Shown here piece by piece: positions 22,213 through 35,384 of a stretch of DNA of 64,000 nucleotides (the first letter of the stretch is position 1; each line of letters opens with the position of its first letter). The DNA is taken from NCBI GenBank assembly GCA_022578605.1, contig MU394080.1, forward strand, positions 124,001 to 188,000. The letters run 5' to 3'. The DNA is from Camillea tinctor. Lineage: Eukaryota > Ascomycota > Sordariomycetes > Xylariales > Xylariaceae. The notes below the pieces were generated by a model that was not told the origin of the DNA, did not search any database, and saw only the letters and a list, made by a program, of their open reading frames with translations. The position numbers were made by a program, and so were the translations under genes.

Positions 22213-25200
22213 GGTGAGGGGAAATCAAGCCGGAGTAATAGGAAAACGAGAGTATTTTGTTTGGGTTTCTTTCCCTGTACCTAACCTAAAGGAAGGGTCC
22301 TCGGGTGAAGTGAGTGAGTGAGTGAGGTGAGGCTAGATTCTATAAATAAGAATCTAACCTAGAAGCCTGAGTGAGGATATATGTAGGTATGTATATATAT
22401 AGAGAGACAAGCTGAAGAGTGTGGATAGTTCAGGTCCTCTTTCGGAATCCGGGAAGAGGAGGGGCATGGACTAGTTTTTAATAATGGGCAAATGCTACCA
22501 ACCCGGATCTGGTTTAAGTGTATGTACCTGAAGATCGCCGGTGAAGAAGTAGTTATTAGTGTAAAAGTAAGATAGTGCCTTGCAGGCCGTCCTCTTTTTT
22601 TTTTTCCTTTTCTTTTTTTCCCCCCTTACTCTATTAGTCTTCACTTCTGGCGTGAATAAAGTACATACCCTATAGAAAGCTTATTGTTCGAGTTCGCACT
22701 AGACCAGGAACACCTGGACACATGATACGCCCGATGACTCCGCCTGGTCTTCGATTCTTATCAGCTCTACTAAAGAGGTAATCAATAGTGGCAGTCAAGA
22801 GAAGAGACCCTGTGAATCACTTGACCGCATGTCTCATTAGCTTGGTTGAACCCTGCCCCTTGTGCCTGGTCTTTGCCGGAAGATCCAGTACATACCTGCG
22901 TATCTACCACTGCACATCACGTCAAATCGTATACATACATACACATATTTTTCACGGACTTACTTCACTCGCACATAGTCCGGCGTGGTGGGATCGGATG
23001 GCCATAGTGGGTACACTCCCCGTCTACCCCATCCACCCTATCCACCCCATCCACCTCGTCCACTTCGTCTATTGCCCGTCGCAATGCTATTTTGAGTTGG
23101 ACGAGTCCCGTTGTTCAGCTCATTGTCTACGTCGGCACTACCTGACCTAACCTAACCTACAGGATGGAGAACCTGTCCAAGTTTTTCCCGGAGTGTACCG
23201 GTCGGATAATGATTTTGATTCTTGGTTCAAGATTGGTCCAATTCGTATCCGCGCAAGCTCTTACTCCTCAAACAAGGTCGGCAGGACTTGCGTTAATTGT
23301 TAGTTGCCCAGTGCTTACCATAGCTTCGGATGTTTGGGAGAAAGAGAGAGGAGGATGGGAGGATGGCCGAGCCAGCAGGGAACACAACGCGGGCGATAAG
23401 GCTGGGATGGGCATTAGACTATGATCCCATAGGTCTGGTAGATCTGTAGATCCCTGCTCGGCGATGACGATAGTTGGCAAGGTTGGGCAGGCAATTACGA
23501 AAGGGGAGGGGAGGGAGGGGGGGGACCACAATCCAAACTGGTTCTGGAAAAGGTTCACCAACTCAAGTGAGACAGGCAAGGACAGAATCCCCGCTCTACC
23601 CAGGCCTGCCAGGCCATTGAGATCACATATCCAGAGCTTCATCGGCACCAGGGTACTTCACCGGACACTTTTTCCTTGAGGGACAGACAAGACCACTTAC
23701 ACATACTTGTTTAAGGTGACATTGATGATCTTCGCGTTTGGGTTTTCATGTTGCCATGGAATGAAAGAGCGAGAGGGTGAATCAGATGTAAAAAAGAGAG
23801 AGAGGTACGAACGGGCTCTGCTCTGCTGTAACCCCGATGTACGTAAGTTTATGTCTATGATGTGATGTGATATGCGTAGCATGTCAAATACAGGGAATCC
23901 CGCACATTCCTCTGTGAGGCTGAGTGTACGTTTGTTTGTAAAAGAAAGAAAAAAGAACAATTCCGAGCTGGACGCTGATGTCAGACTTTTCAAAACTTGC
24001 TGCTGCTATAAGCTTGCCAATTAAATATCCACCACATCCTCCTGTATGTAGTTAGTCGTTGTATGTAGGCACGTTAGACCACCTGCAGTGACCGTCAGAC
24101 AACATACCATATTGCATGCTGCGGTGCTGCACAGAGAATACACTACCTTGGAGTTTTGTTTTGAAACCTTAGTACTTAGTAATAAAAACCCCGACCTCTT
24201 TTTTCCTTTCTTTTGAATCCATTCCCGAATGTCTTCTTCAATCTTGTCCCGTATTTCTTCTTATTCTTATTCTTATTCTTTTAAATTTAGCACGACTAAA
24301 CGTTTCCGTAGTAGTAAGTAACTTAAATCCCCGATGGATCAAAGCATTAAGCATAAAACGTTCGTTCTGAGCTCAGCAAAGCACAGCACAGCAGGATTGT
24401 TGTTTGAGGTTGTGTCTGCTACACACCTCAAGTTGATGATGGTGTGTTGATTTATCACGCTTGCCGAACTCTCCGGCCCACTGGTTCATAGTTCGTAAGG
24501 TTTCCTAGCCCACAGTTCTTTTGTATGTACTTTTCACCAGCTGCGTCTTGGCGGACAAATCCCCCAGAAAAATGGATGTATTAGATGTAAAGATGATTGT
24601 TGTGCTAACCACTGGACCACTCGCTGACCTTATTTTATACCCCTAGGGTTGGTGTAACCACCCTCTCTCGCTAACCCCCTAGCTCCCCCCCCCCCGGTCC
24701 ATTTAAAGGTTCCATTCAGGCGGTATGTTAACCCTAGAGTGTACTACATCGTATAGGGCGTATTTTTTTCCCCCCCTGTCAGGTATCTGTGGCGGGCATA
24801 AGCCACCTCGCCATACTGAAATAGGCGTAGTTTTGCAAGGGCTAGAAAAGATACATCTGGTTTTCAGGGCACTTGCACGAGCCATACTCCATTTTAACCA
24901 GGCCCCTTTGCGAGCCGTGCTTTTCGGAGGTACTTAGCCAATTGAAAAAACTTACCCCTAATAGGTTGTAATTTGTGGAGGGGTAGAGCTGGGATGCTTT
25001 GAATGGTCCGTGGACTTATCCAATAGTTTGCTCCCTTTAATATCCTCTCAGCTCTATACATCTTCTCACTATGTAGCCGTCCCCTCGGTTCTGGTGGGGT
25101 GCAATTGATGTTCTCGCTAGTGTATACATACTAATTAGTGTAATTAGCAAGTCGGTACTGGAGAGCTTAACTCTCCAACATCCCGAATATACTTTACCAT

Positions 25201-26430
25201 ATTCTACTAGGCTGCCAGGTTAGATCAGCTCTCTTAGATTCCTGTCTTGATAACTAAAATAGACCATCGGCTACCTCACTGTCTCTCTGCTTGTCGAGTC
25301 AAGACACAGGCCGGGCGGGAGGGCGAGTTGCGCGTCGGAAACTCAATTTGCACACTTATACATATGCAGGTAGTGCTCTACTCATGGATACTACCCGCGC
25401 AGCGGTAAAGGGATCCATGTTGGCGGGATAGCCGCAACAGCGGCCCACACTTGCATCGTCGTTGCTTTTCTTCTTAGCAACTATTGCTACCGATAAGGTA
25501 ATCATCAACAAGTTGGGTTGAGAACCTGATGTTCTGATGCTGAACAATTACGTAGGTGGTAGCAAGCAGTGTCACAACCCCTGTGTGGCTTTTATTGTTC
25601 GAGTAACGCAAGTGTATATTAATTTATTGCGCGGTTTGGTAGTCTTCGAATAGGAAATGGCAGAAACGTGATGGGCCAACCGGATGTTTCTCAAACTCCT
25701 TAGGCCCGATGATATGTATGTAAAAGGCTTGCGAATCCCCATCGTTAGCTTGGAAAGTGCGGTACGATTGCCACAGATAACGTGAATTATTAGTTGCCGG
25801 AGAGGATTCTCGTGGAGCAAGCATCTAATGAGACCTATAGGTATGGCATTTGGATGAGACGGTCCCCTTGATAAGACTTCTTCTGCTAGATACCTAGGTT
25901 TAACAATGACCCGGCGCCAGGAGAACTTGATCGATCGATCGATCGAATTCAACATTGAAGTGTAGCTAGGAGGATTAGTATCATTCTAGTAAACTCTTAG
26001 GATGTCGCCATCCGACGCTTATAGGAGCGCGGTTTCAAGCAAGATGTCTAGATCCGCCTTCTACCTCCTTTCTCGGTACTGTCGTTAATCGCCCACGGCC
26101 CTGGTATTCCACTGTTATTCCCCAAGTCCGCACACGTATGGAGCAGCTAAGAGACCCCAAACAATACTAAAAAAAGATTCCGCTAGTTGGAAAGTATATT
26201 CCCGCCTACGCTTGACAGGGCATCCATGATTGTGAAGATAGAATTAGGTTTTCGGGATTGATAGTTGGAGTTTATATATAAAGCTGTCGGGATCAAGATA
26301 CCGGCGAACCGTTTTGACTCGGATTGCGAGAGGGAGTGTGTTTTGAAAGCATCGGAGCCATCCGAGGTGAAGAACCAGGGTACTGGGGTCGTCTGAGGGT
26401 AGTAGGGTTAGGTTAAGAACATGTTGGTGG
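22213..26430. other. Gene-poor spacer with degenerate elements
   Basis: This 4.2 kb contains a pyrimidine tract near 22590-22625, CCATCCACC-type repeats at about 23021-23065, a tRNA D-arm-like fragment (24596-24630, minus) and a 12-nt C run near 24690. It also has a GGAGAG/CTCTCC hairpin near 25155-25175 and short GATC repeats near 25930. Frames at 22788-23150, 23268-23648 and 25572-25955 have no convincing family signature. The left part probably carries the promoter of the 216-aa gene, and the right end the COX16 3' UTR. Confidence 0.5.
24596..24630 (-). other. tRNA D-arm / box A-like fragment
   Basis: The minus strand reads AGTGGTCCAGTGGTTAGCAC. This closely matches the D-arm and Pol III A box of eukaryotic tRNA-Glu-type genes. 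Downstream I cannot build an anticodon stem, and only a weak box B-like GGGGATTTGTCC follows about 50 nt later. It is therefore not an intact tRNA; it may be a pseudogene fragment or the head of a tRNA-derived SINE. Confidence 0.35.
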
Positions 26431-26862
26431 TCATAGAACGCCGTCGCTCTCTCCGGGCAGCCTCTTAACGCGTTTCTGTTCCCAGTTATCAAGATCTTTG
26501 GCAGCTAGCCTCTGTGAAGGGGAAGTATGTTGTCAGTTTTCAGCTGAAATGTATGCAGTTTCCGACAGATATAATTCATGGGACAGAAATCCTACATAGT
26601 ATTCATCCTTCATGTTGACCCGGCGTCCTGATTTGCCTATTCCCAATTCCTCTTCACGGGTCAGCTGCCGTACTCGGCGGTCGTGCTTCTCATAGCGGAC
26701 AGCCGTAGCAGGTGTGAGGACGAAGGATCCTGCAATAATGAGAGACATGAAGGGAAGTCCGAAGAGAAGGAATGGGTGTTTTGCCATAAGAGCACGGTAT
26801 TTAGCTGCGAAAGTATTGGCATCGGTGGTGCCTCGAAACTTCTTGGACTGGAAGACGGCCAT
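26431..26862 (-). CDS. COX16: Cytochrome c oxidase assembly protein Cox16
   Basis: Exons are 26862-26596 and 26511-26431 (phase 0; donor GTAGGA, branch CTGAC, CACAG), which give 115 aa. It starts MAVFQSKKF, the usual fungal start. One membrane segment spans about residues 30-50 (HPFLLFGLPFMSLIIAGSFV), followed by LTPATAVRYEKHDRRVRQL and REEELGIGK. The second exon encodes RLAAKDLDNWEQKRVKRLPG, the conserved C-terminus. Cox16 sits in the mitochondrial inner membrane and helps assemble Cox1/Cox2 into complex IV. An in-frame upstream ATG at 27054 would add 64 residues, including a basic Ser/Thr-rich stretch; I prefer the downstream start because it fits the family. It is divergent from ATR. Confidence 0.93.
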
Positions 26863-27434
26863 GGTGGGGGAATATGGGGGAGTATGGGGTAGGAGTATGA
26901 AGTACGGGGTGGAGTTGGGTGGAATTGGGTGGAATTGGGTGAGATTGGCGGAGGCTAGGTATTGTTTTCTACATGTAGTAGAAAAAGATGTTATTCGCAA
27001 AGTTGATGAAAGAGTAGAAAATAGAAAATGCCCCATTCTCAAAAGTGGTACCACCAGTTATCCATAATAGAGTAGATCCTGACCCATGGGGATGGGGGAG
27101 CGGGGGTCTAGGCCCAACCTTATGTAGGTAGATAAGCTGATAAGATAGCTACATAGTGACATCATACGCTTGGACCACTCTCCGAGTTACATAATCAACT
27201 ACCCCCCTGGTCATTTCTTCTTAAAGTGCTCCAGTCCATTAATTGAAGTATTCATTCCTGTCTGGATTTAATCCATTCACGTGGTTCCGCGACAACCAAC
27301 TTCGCGTGGAACGCGTCTCAACTCGTGAGCTACCAAGGTCCCCGTGCTCCGGTCCTTGGTCCCCTAGTCCCTAGGATTTATTATATGGGACAAATCGGGT
27401 GGAACTTTGAACCTCTGAACATATCTGGCAAAAC
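26863..27434. promoter_or_regulatory. Divergent COX16 / ATR promoter
   Basis: These 572 bp separate the two start codons. The COX16-proximal part carries imperfect GGTGGAATTGG repeats and stays in frame with COX16. No specific factor site can be assigned. Confidence 0.5.
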
Positions 27435-30400
27435 ATGGCTCCGACATCTCACGGTAGGGCAGGGCCTTATGGTCGCGAGAGCTTCGCGAATGGCGCATTG
27501 AGTAATAATGATAATGTCCCGCCGCCCTCCACCCTAGCTGCTCAGCTGGTTGAGAATATCTCAACCTCCGCTAAGTCGTCACGTCCTGATGAGACGGCTG
27601 AGCTGAAGAAGTTCTTCACTATTATCGAAAATGTCAAGGATCAGCCTGATATTTTGGCATCAACTCAGGAGCGCATTGAGCACAATCATATGCTGATTTA
27701 TGTCTATGCCCGCGTCGTTCTTGAGGGCCTCAGGTGGGATGATCCTTTCGCCAACCGGAATCAGCTACGTGCAGATGCCCTGAGGGCTATTAGTTTCTTA
27801 AAAGTCACCATTAAAGAGACCCCCGAGGTTATTCTTGCCACCGCCGAACCTCATGCTTTTCTCTTCCGCGGCAGCGAGCCTCTCTGGATATGGATCTTGC
27901 CCAAGATCCTTAAGATGCTTGGCTGTGGCCCCTGTGCTGACTTACAAGAGCCTATCGAGTCATTTTTCTACGATTTATATTTGACTGCTTGCCAGACAAG
28001 TGCTTTGTGGTCTTTCATCCCCGAATTGCTAGCCTATCTCAGACAGGACTATCATGGTGTGTCTTCAGCTTTCACATTCGCGGTAAGATAGTCCCGCTGA
28101 CAATTTTCGTAGCTGTAATCAATTGTTTGCATGACCTCAGGACCCCCCCTACAAATCAAGATATACCACTGCAGCTGAACCTACCCCCAGTCTCTCTTCT
28201 CGAGTCTCTAGAGTGTGACAGCCCCCAGCTTCAACAACAGTGTACCTATACCCTATCTTCAGCATCACAGGCCTTTCAGCACGCTTCTGGGCTCTTGTCG
28301 ATTCTATCAGCTCCTTTATTACTCGAGCGCTCCGAATTTGATATCATATCAACCTTTCACGAGTATCTTCCGTGGTTGCTAGATGCTTATCTACTCTTAC
28401 ACGAAACACAGGATCGGTGGAGGTCCCTACTGCCCAATTGCTTAACCCAACTTTTACATAATGTTCTCCAGGTTCTAGATACATGCCAAGGTTCTAGCAA
28501 AATTGATGGCTCTGTCCAGGAAAAAGCATATGGGCTATTAGTGGTCCTTTGCTTAAAGCACTCTAATCGACTGTTGGCGAATTTCGCTACAACGGAAACT
28601 ACAGGTTCTGACGATCGCTTGCTTTGTCTATCTCTTATACATATCGCCAAATCTTGTTTGAGCTTGAAACCTATATCGAGACTTGTGGCATCGCAATTGA
28701 TGCCAACGCTAGACAAATTAACTGTACAACATAGTGCTGCTACCGCCGACACTGATATATGGGTATGAACCATTAATACCTTCATGGAATGGATGCTAAC
28801 TTGGACAGAGGTCTGTAGAGCTTCTTCGCCGCGTTACTACCGACCCAGCTCCTACATCTCTAGATGCCACAGTGCTGCCCGACCAATTTTCTGATGAAGA
28901 GCTACGTCAGCGGATCAGGGCTTTACGTATTGGACCCGCCGGTGACCTGAGCGTTGAGCCATCGTCAAAACGTAGGAAGGTCGACCAACAACAAACACTG
29001 CCTAGAATAATTGATCAGTTATGGCGGAGAGCAGGTGCCGAGCCTCAAGCCACTCTCGTAAACTTCCAGTCCAGCTTCAGGTGCGTTATTCCACTCCAGT
29101 TGTTGAGTATAAACTAACGTCGACATAGTTCTTGTTTCGACCAACTTTCTGAGACTGAAAAATGTTTTATCATCCAGTTGATTGGATATGTGGGCTGTGC
29201 AGCGGACGATACGCTCGTGATGTCTAACTGCAGCAATGACAAGTTTCCAGATGTAGACTGTCCAGGGTGCAGGAACCTAAAGGGTAGAGCCGAAGCATCC
29301 ATATGTATTGACAGTGCGGCGAAGAAATCAGCTATGGAGCTTTTTACTTCCTTATTACAGTTGCCAGGTTTTTCTGAGTCGCGAAGGTCCCGTGTAACTG
29401 CTATGGTCGCGTTGAGAAGAATAGCAAGGCATTGCTGTGACGATTTGGAATTCCTCGACATGGAAGTCTCACCGGCTGCTCAATGGTGCTTGAAGTCACT
29501 TCAGAGCTCCGTGAGAGAGTTGCGGATCGCCGCCGGGTAAGTGGCTATGATAAGAAAACTTCATATAGTAAGGTGCTAATAATGATATAGACGAACTCTC
29601 ACTGCATTCTTGGTAGAGTCTAAACAGCTCAGAAATACTCCTACTGTGATTGGGAAAAATAGAGGGATTGTGCTTAGCATTCTTCGCACAATCTCAGAGC
29701 AGAGCCAGCCCTCTCTCACAGAGACTTGTATTATGGCCTGGGCTCAAGTAGCAAGGTAAGTTTACCGCCTAGCATCCAAGATAATCCAATTCTTATATCA
29801 TCATAGAGTTGTCCCAGAAGATCAGTTAAACCTCGTTTTAGTCAAGCTTCTCGAGTATCTCGGTCACAAGAGCACCATTACATCGGCTACCGCGTTCACA
29901 GAGGTATGACACATCGCCATCATCCTACCGCTATTCCCTGTTTCTAACATACATATCTAGATTGTCAAAATTGCACGTTCGCGATCTGTTTCCCCGCAAC
30001 AGCTTTTCGGCCCATTCTGGAGATATCTTGCATTCTCTGCTGTTAAAGATATGACGACAAGGCCCAAACTTACCCGACTGCTAGCAGAGATATTGGACTT
30101 GAGTGTTGCACAATTACTCCTCTATATCCAGGAAGACGCTCTCCCATGGCTGGTTCTTACTAAAAGGAGAGATGTCATAGAAAGCATAGCTGAGGTTCGA
30201 GGGGAAAAAGAACCCTGGCAACCCTGTCTAGACAATACTAATCTAGGCCGTATATTAGCACTCCTACTTATACAAGAAGTTCCGGATGTTCAAGACCACG
30301 CTATGTCTCTGTTAAGGCATGTATCCCCTCACTTTGATGGGTTTGGTTTTGTTGATCTTCTCCGAATGGAACCATTGACAACGGCTTTGGAACTTCTCAA

Positions 30401-33400
30401 AGCTGCTGGCGATGCGGACGAGACCCGCAAGCCCCATGTAAGTGTTTTAGAGCACCCGAAGTACTTATATATCGCCAAGCTGATTTAACGTCTATAGATT
30501 CGTGGTGCTTTGAATCAGATGGCTAGCATGCTGGTAGCAACTAGCGCGGAATCGAGACAGAAAAAACTACATTCGACTGGTCGGTTTTTACAGCAGCATG
30601 CTCTTGGTCTGATGGCTAGGTTGACCGATGTTATCAATGATGTGTCGACCCTTCGTGCTCCTTTACAAGAACGAAAACGCTGTATAAAGGCAATGGAAGA
30701 AATGGTTAGAACAGGAAGACATTACATTCGTATTGCCCGCCCACAGGTAAGAAGCCTCCCCTTCAAAGTCTAGTGCAGAAATTCACATATTAATATTGGG
30801 ATAGATTTCAGCCTGTATTCTCGCAGCCATTTCCCACGACGAACTTTGTTCTGTAGCGTTCTCCTGCTGGACCGCAATGCTCTTACATCTCGAAGAGGAA
30901 GATATCGAAGCTCTTATCGAGACTACGTTCTTTCTCATCAGTCATTATTGGAGCACATTTGATGATGCTACCCAGAATCTATCTCGAGATCTAGTTGAGA
31001 CCTTATTAGATAAGGAACGGACCACCCTGGAGGCCTTAATCAGCAAGCTGCCCTCGTTCAGTCACATTAATGGTCTATCTGACATTGAGACAAAGCTCAG
31101 TAAGCTCCGGACGCCCGTGGATAATCGTACAGCCTTTTCTTTGCTAGCAGAGAGAATACGTCATGAAAACGCCGGTGTCGTGCTTCAGGCTTTGAGAGAA
31201 CTCGTCTCCTACCTACAAAATCAACAGGCCTATTTACAAGCATCATCTGTTAGTGAACAACCGGACTCCGTTGTCACCAGTCTAGTTCGTGCTCTCTTAG
31301 ACTGTGCATCTAGATATAATGGTGCCCACGGTGAAATCGGCGATCTCTGTACTCGATGTATCGGGCTGGTGGGCTGCTTGGACCCAAATCGTGTAGAGAC
31401 CATCCGAGCAGAGAAGCAGATTGTCCTCACAAGCAACTTTGAAGATCCTGGAGAAACGACAGACTTTGTTGTTTTTCTTCTGGAAAATGTTCTGGTCAAA
31501 TCCTTCCTTTCTACGACTGACACCAAACTCCAAGGATATTTATCATATGCGATGCAGGAACTTCTAGATAGATCTGATATGAAAGTGGCAGTGAGTATGG
31601 AAGGATCCCGTGATGCTGCTCCTATCTACCGGAAATTTCTATCCATGTCAGAGAGCGCTCGGGAGGTGCTCACGCCCTTTTTAACTTCTAGATATGTGTT
31701 ACTACCGACGAACCCGCCACCTGTTGAATACCCTATCTTTTCTACGGGCAAAACATATGGTAATTGGATGCGGAATCTCACCCTCGATTGTCTCCGGCGG
31801 CCTCAAGTTCTATTTGCACAGCTTGTATTTGAACCACTTTGCCGGTTAATACGCGTGAAGGATTTGGCAATAGCCGAGTTCTTATTTCCATACTTAATCG
31901 TTCACATAATCGTAGGCGAAGAGATCTCAGAAGAAGATCGTGCCAATATTATCGGTGAGCTGCTTAGTGTTCTTCAACACGAGCTACCGAGCGATGCAAC
32001 GTATGCGGCAAGGGAGGATAAGAAGTTATGTTGCGAGGTAAGAAGGATGAGTCGTGAAACTTGTGTTTTCTCCCTATGTACTAATTGTTTCAAGGCTATA
32101 TTTCGATTTCTTGACTACGCTATGCGATGGGTTCAGTTGAAAAGGGCTTCTCCACATACCAATCCCAGAGATGCAGCTTCAACGGACAAAGTCCAAAAGG
32201 TTTTGGATTCGTTCCCTGCAGAATTGATATCACAGCGTGCAGTAGATTGTCAAGCCTACTCCCGAGCGTTGTTCCATCTAGAACAACATATCCGTCAAGT
32301 AGATGAGAACAAGAGCGGACTTGAGGATCGAAATCGATTGATACAACGATTGCAGGATATATATACACAAATTGACGAGCCGGACGGGCTCGAGGGAATA
32401 TCCGCACATCTACATGTACTCGATATTAATGAACAAGTTCTAAGCCACCGGAAAGCCGGAAGATGGGCAGCAGCGCAAACCTGGTACGAAATCAAGTTGG
32501 CCGAAGATCCTGACAATGTTGATATTCAAATTGATCTTCTCACGTGCCTCAAAGAGTCGGGACAACACGGTATGTTTATATGTGCCTAGACTTTGCGTGT
32601 TACGCTAACCGTAAGCTCAGATGTTCTCCTGAACTATGTTGAGGGCATGGAGAAGCATACCGCGGCCACAACCATCAATCGAATTGTACCGTATGCAGTG
32701 GAAGCATCCTGGGCAACTGGCAGATGGCAGACGATGCAGAAGTTTATTAGTAAATACCAAGGTGATCGCACAGAGAATTTCAATGTGTCTATTGCCCAGG
32801 CCCTCATGTATCTCCAGAAAGGATGGACACAGGGATTCCTCGAGGAGATGAAGATCATTCGAGACAGGATTAGCTCTTCCATGACATTTTCAGCTACTTC
32901 ATCCTTGCAAGCTTGTCATGAGTCTATGTTGAGGTCCCATGTGTTGACTGATCTTGAACTCATTGCTGGTATACACAATGATGGAGATCAGCACCCGCAA
33001 GAAACACTTAAGTCCCTGAACCGTCGGCTTGAAGTACTCGGCTCTTATGTGGGCGATAAGCAGTACCTGCTGAGCATTCATCGAGCGGCCATGGAGCTGA
33101 CACGGTAAGTTGTCCCATCACGAACTAATTCATTTTATATACTAACATAACAAGGCCGCGCTTTGGTAACTTGGATATCTCAGCTTCCTGGCTGTCAACT
33201 GCTCGGCTTGCTAGAAAGGCCAATGCAATGCACCAATCCTTTAATGCTGTTCTTCATGCTTCACAGCTCGGTGATGATTCTGCAACCATCGAGAATGCCC
33301 GTCTCTTGTGGAAAGAAGGCCACAACCGAAAAGCAATACAGACCCTCCAAGGCGCCATTGCTAGTAATGCTTTTACGAATCGGAGTTTCGTTGAGCATGA

Positions 33401-35384
33401 ATCTTCTGAGAAGAACATTGAAATGCAGCAGAACATGCTCACTGCTAGAGCTCAACTCCTGCTTGCGAAATGGCTGGATAAGGCGGGTCAAACGAATGTT
33501 ACGGCTTTGAGAGAGCAATATAGGGTCGTTCCGATAAATTATGGTACATGGGAGAGAGGCCACTATTACCTCGGCCGACATTATAAGAAGGTTCTCGAGT
33601 CTGAAAGATCGCTAAAGCCAGACGACCAGAGTGATGAATACCTTACCGGAGAAACGGCCAAACTGGTTGTTGAGAATTATCTCCGGTCCCTCAACTATGG
33701 TACCAAGTACTTATATCAGACTCTACCTCGAATCCTTACTCTCTGGCTTGAACTCGGGGCTCAGATCGACAAAGCACCGGAAGGCAAAATCTCGGTTTCG
33801 CGAGAACTCTTTCACCGCCGGAAGACACAACTCGATGCGCTTCACAAGTATCTGTACAGACACGTACAGAGGCTGCCAGCATACATATTTTACACTACGC
33901 TTCCCCAGCTTGTGGCGCGAATCGCTCACCCCAATCAAGAAGCCTTTATGATACTTGAAGAAATCATAGCGCGAGTTGTTGAGGCTCACCCAAGGCAGGC
34001 CATTTGGAGCTTATTTGCTATAATGACCTCCAAACAATCCAGCTCCGATCGCAGGGCCCGTGGGCAGCAGATTCTCCTACGGCTCAGGAACAAGAGCAAA
34101 AAGGCGGACAACGGCTCATACGATCTCAAAGCAATGCTTCGTATGGGCGAGAAATTAGCAGAACAACTACTGGTTGCCTGTAACAATGGGGATTTCCAGA
34201 GCAATAGGACGACACATGCAAGCATCACTCGGGATCTCAACTTCAACCACAAATGCACGCCTTGCCCACTGGTTGTACCGATCGAGACCTGTCTAACTGC
34301 AACCTTGCCCACACTGACTGACAATGTGAAGAAGCACAAGGCATTTTCGCGGGATGTTATTCTCATCGATTCGTTTTTGGACGAAGTATTAGTACTTGGG
34401 TCTCTCGCTAAGCCTCGAAGGCTCACAGCTCGTGGGAGCAATGGGGTCAATTACGGGCTTCTAATTAAGCCGAAGGACGATCTGCGGACAGATCAGCGCC
34501 TCATGGAGTTCAATAGCATGATCAATAGATCGTTGAAACGAGATGCGGAATCCAGCAGACGGCAGCTCTACATCAAGACATACGCAGTCACGCCTCTCAA
34601 CGAAGAGTGTGGCATTATCGAGTGGGTTGACGGTCTTAAGACCCTGCGCGACATCCTCTTGGCCATCTACCGTTCCCGCGGGGTTGTCCCTAACTACGGC
34701 CACCTCGCGCAAATGATGAAGGATGCAGCAACAAGCGACAAAAACACTAAGATTTTCACTGAAGGGGTGCTGAGTATGTTCCCCCCGGTGCTTCCGCACT
34801 GGTTCATTGCGCAGTTCCCCAATCCGTCGGCCTGGTTTACGGCCCGGCTTAGGTATACAAGGTCGTGCGCAGTCATGTCGATGGTCGGGACGATACTAGG
34901 GCTAGGTGACCGCCACGGGGAGAACGTGCTCCTCGAGGAAGGCAATGGCGGTGTCTTCCATGTCGACTTTAATTGTCTCTTCGATAAGGGTCTTACGTTC
35001 GCGCAGCCTGAACGGGTGCCGTTCCGGCTGACGCACAACATGGTAGCCGCAATGGGTATCTACGGATACGAAGGGCCGTTCAGGCAGTGCTCGGAACTGA
35101 CGCTGAGTATCCTGCGGCAGCAGGAGGAGACGTTGATGACCATCCTCGAAGCGTTCATCCACGACCCAACCCTAGATCTGCAAAGAGACAAGCGCAGGAA
35201 GAACGAAGTAGTGAGGCTGAATCCTCAGAGTGTGGTCGATAGTATTAAGAGGAAAGTCAGGGGCTTACTACCCAATGAGAGTATTCCTCTCAGCATAGAG
35301 GGACAGGTGGAGGAGCTCATCAAACAAGCGGTCAATCCGAGAAACCTAGCCGCCATGTACATAGGATGGTGTCCTTTCCTATAA
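27435..35384 (+). CDS. ATR (MEC1/uvsB/mus-9 homologue): ATR/Mec1-family checkpoint PI3K-like protein kinase
   Basis: Twelve exons: 27435-28056, 28113-28762, 28809-29080, 29129-29536, 29591-29755, 29807-29903, 29961-30437, 30498-30746, 30805-32037, 32095-32569, 32621-33104 and 33155-35384. They total 7362 nt and 2453 aa, the expected size. Introns are 46-60 nt and several carry RCTRAC-type branch sites. The N-terminal two thirds are helical-repeat type, followed by the FAT region. The kinase domain shows PRRLTARGSNG, LIKPKDDLRTD (Lys about 2149), the catalytic loop GDRHGENVL (Asp about 2296) and HVDFN (Asp about 2315). The FATC ends MYIGWCPFL. This kinase, with its ATRIP partner, senses RPA-coated single-stranded DNA and triggers the replication and damage checkpoint. 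The intron at 32038-32094 is 57 nt and stop-free, so retention would keep the frame; I remove it because E-AIFRFLDYAMRW fits the family. Confidence 0.95.

Noticed and set aside
22788..23648. Frames of about 120 codons on both strands
   Set aside because: Pro/His/Ile runs from CCATCC repeats on one strand and no coherent motif on the other; no splice-linked extension.
25924..25946. GATCGATC repeat
   Set aside because: A few tandem tetramers, self-complementary by composition; too short to interpret.
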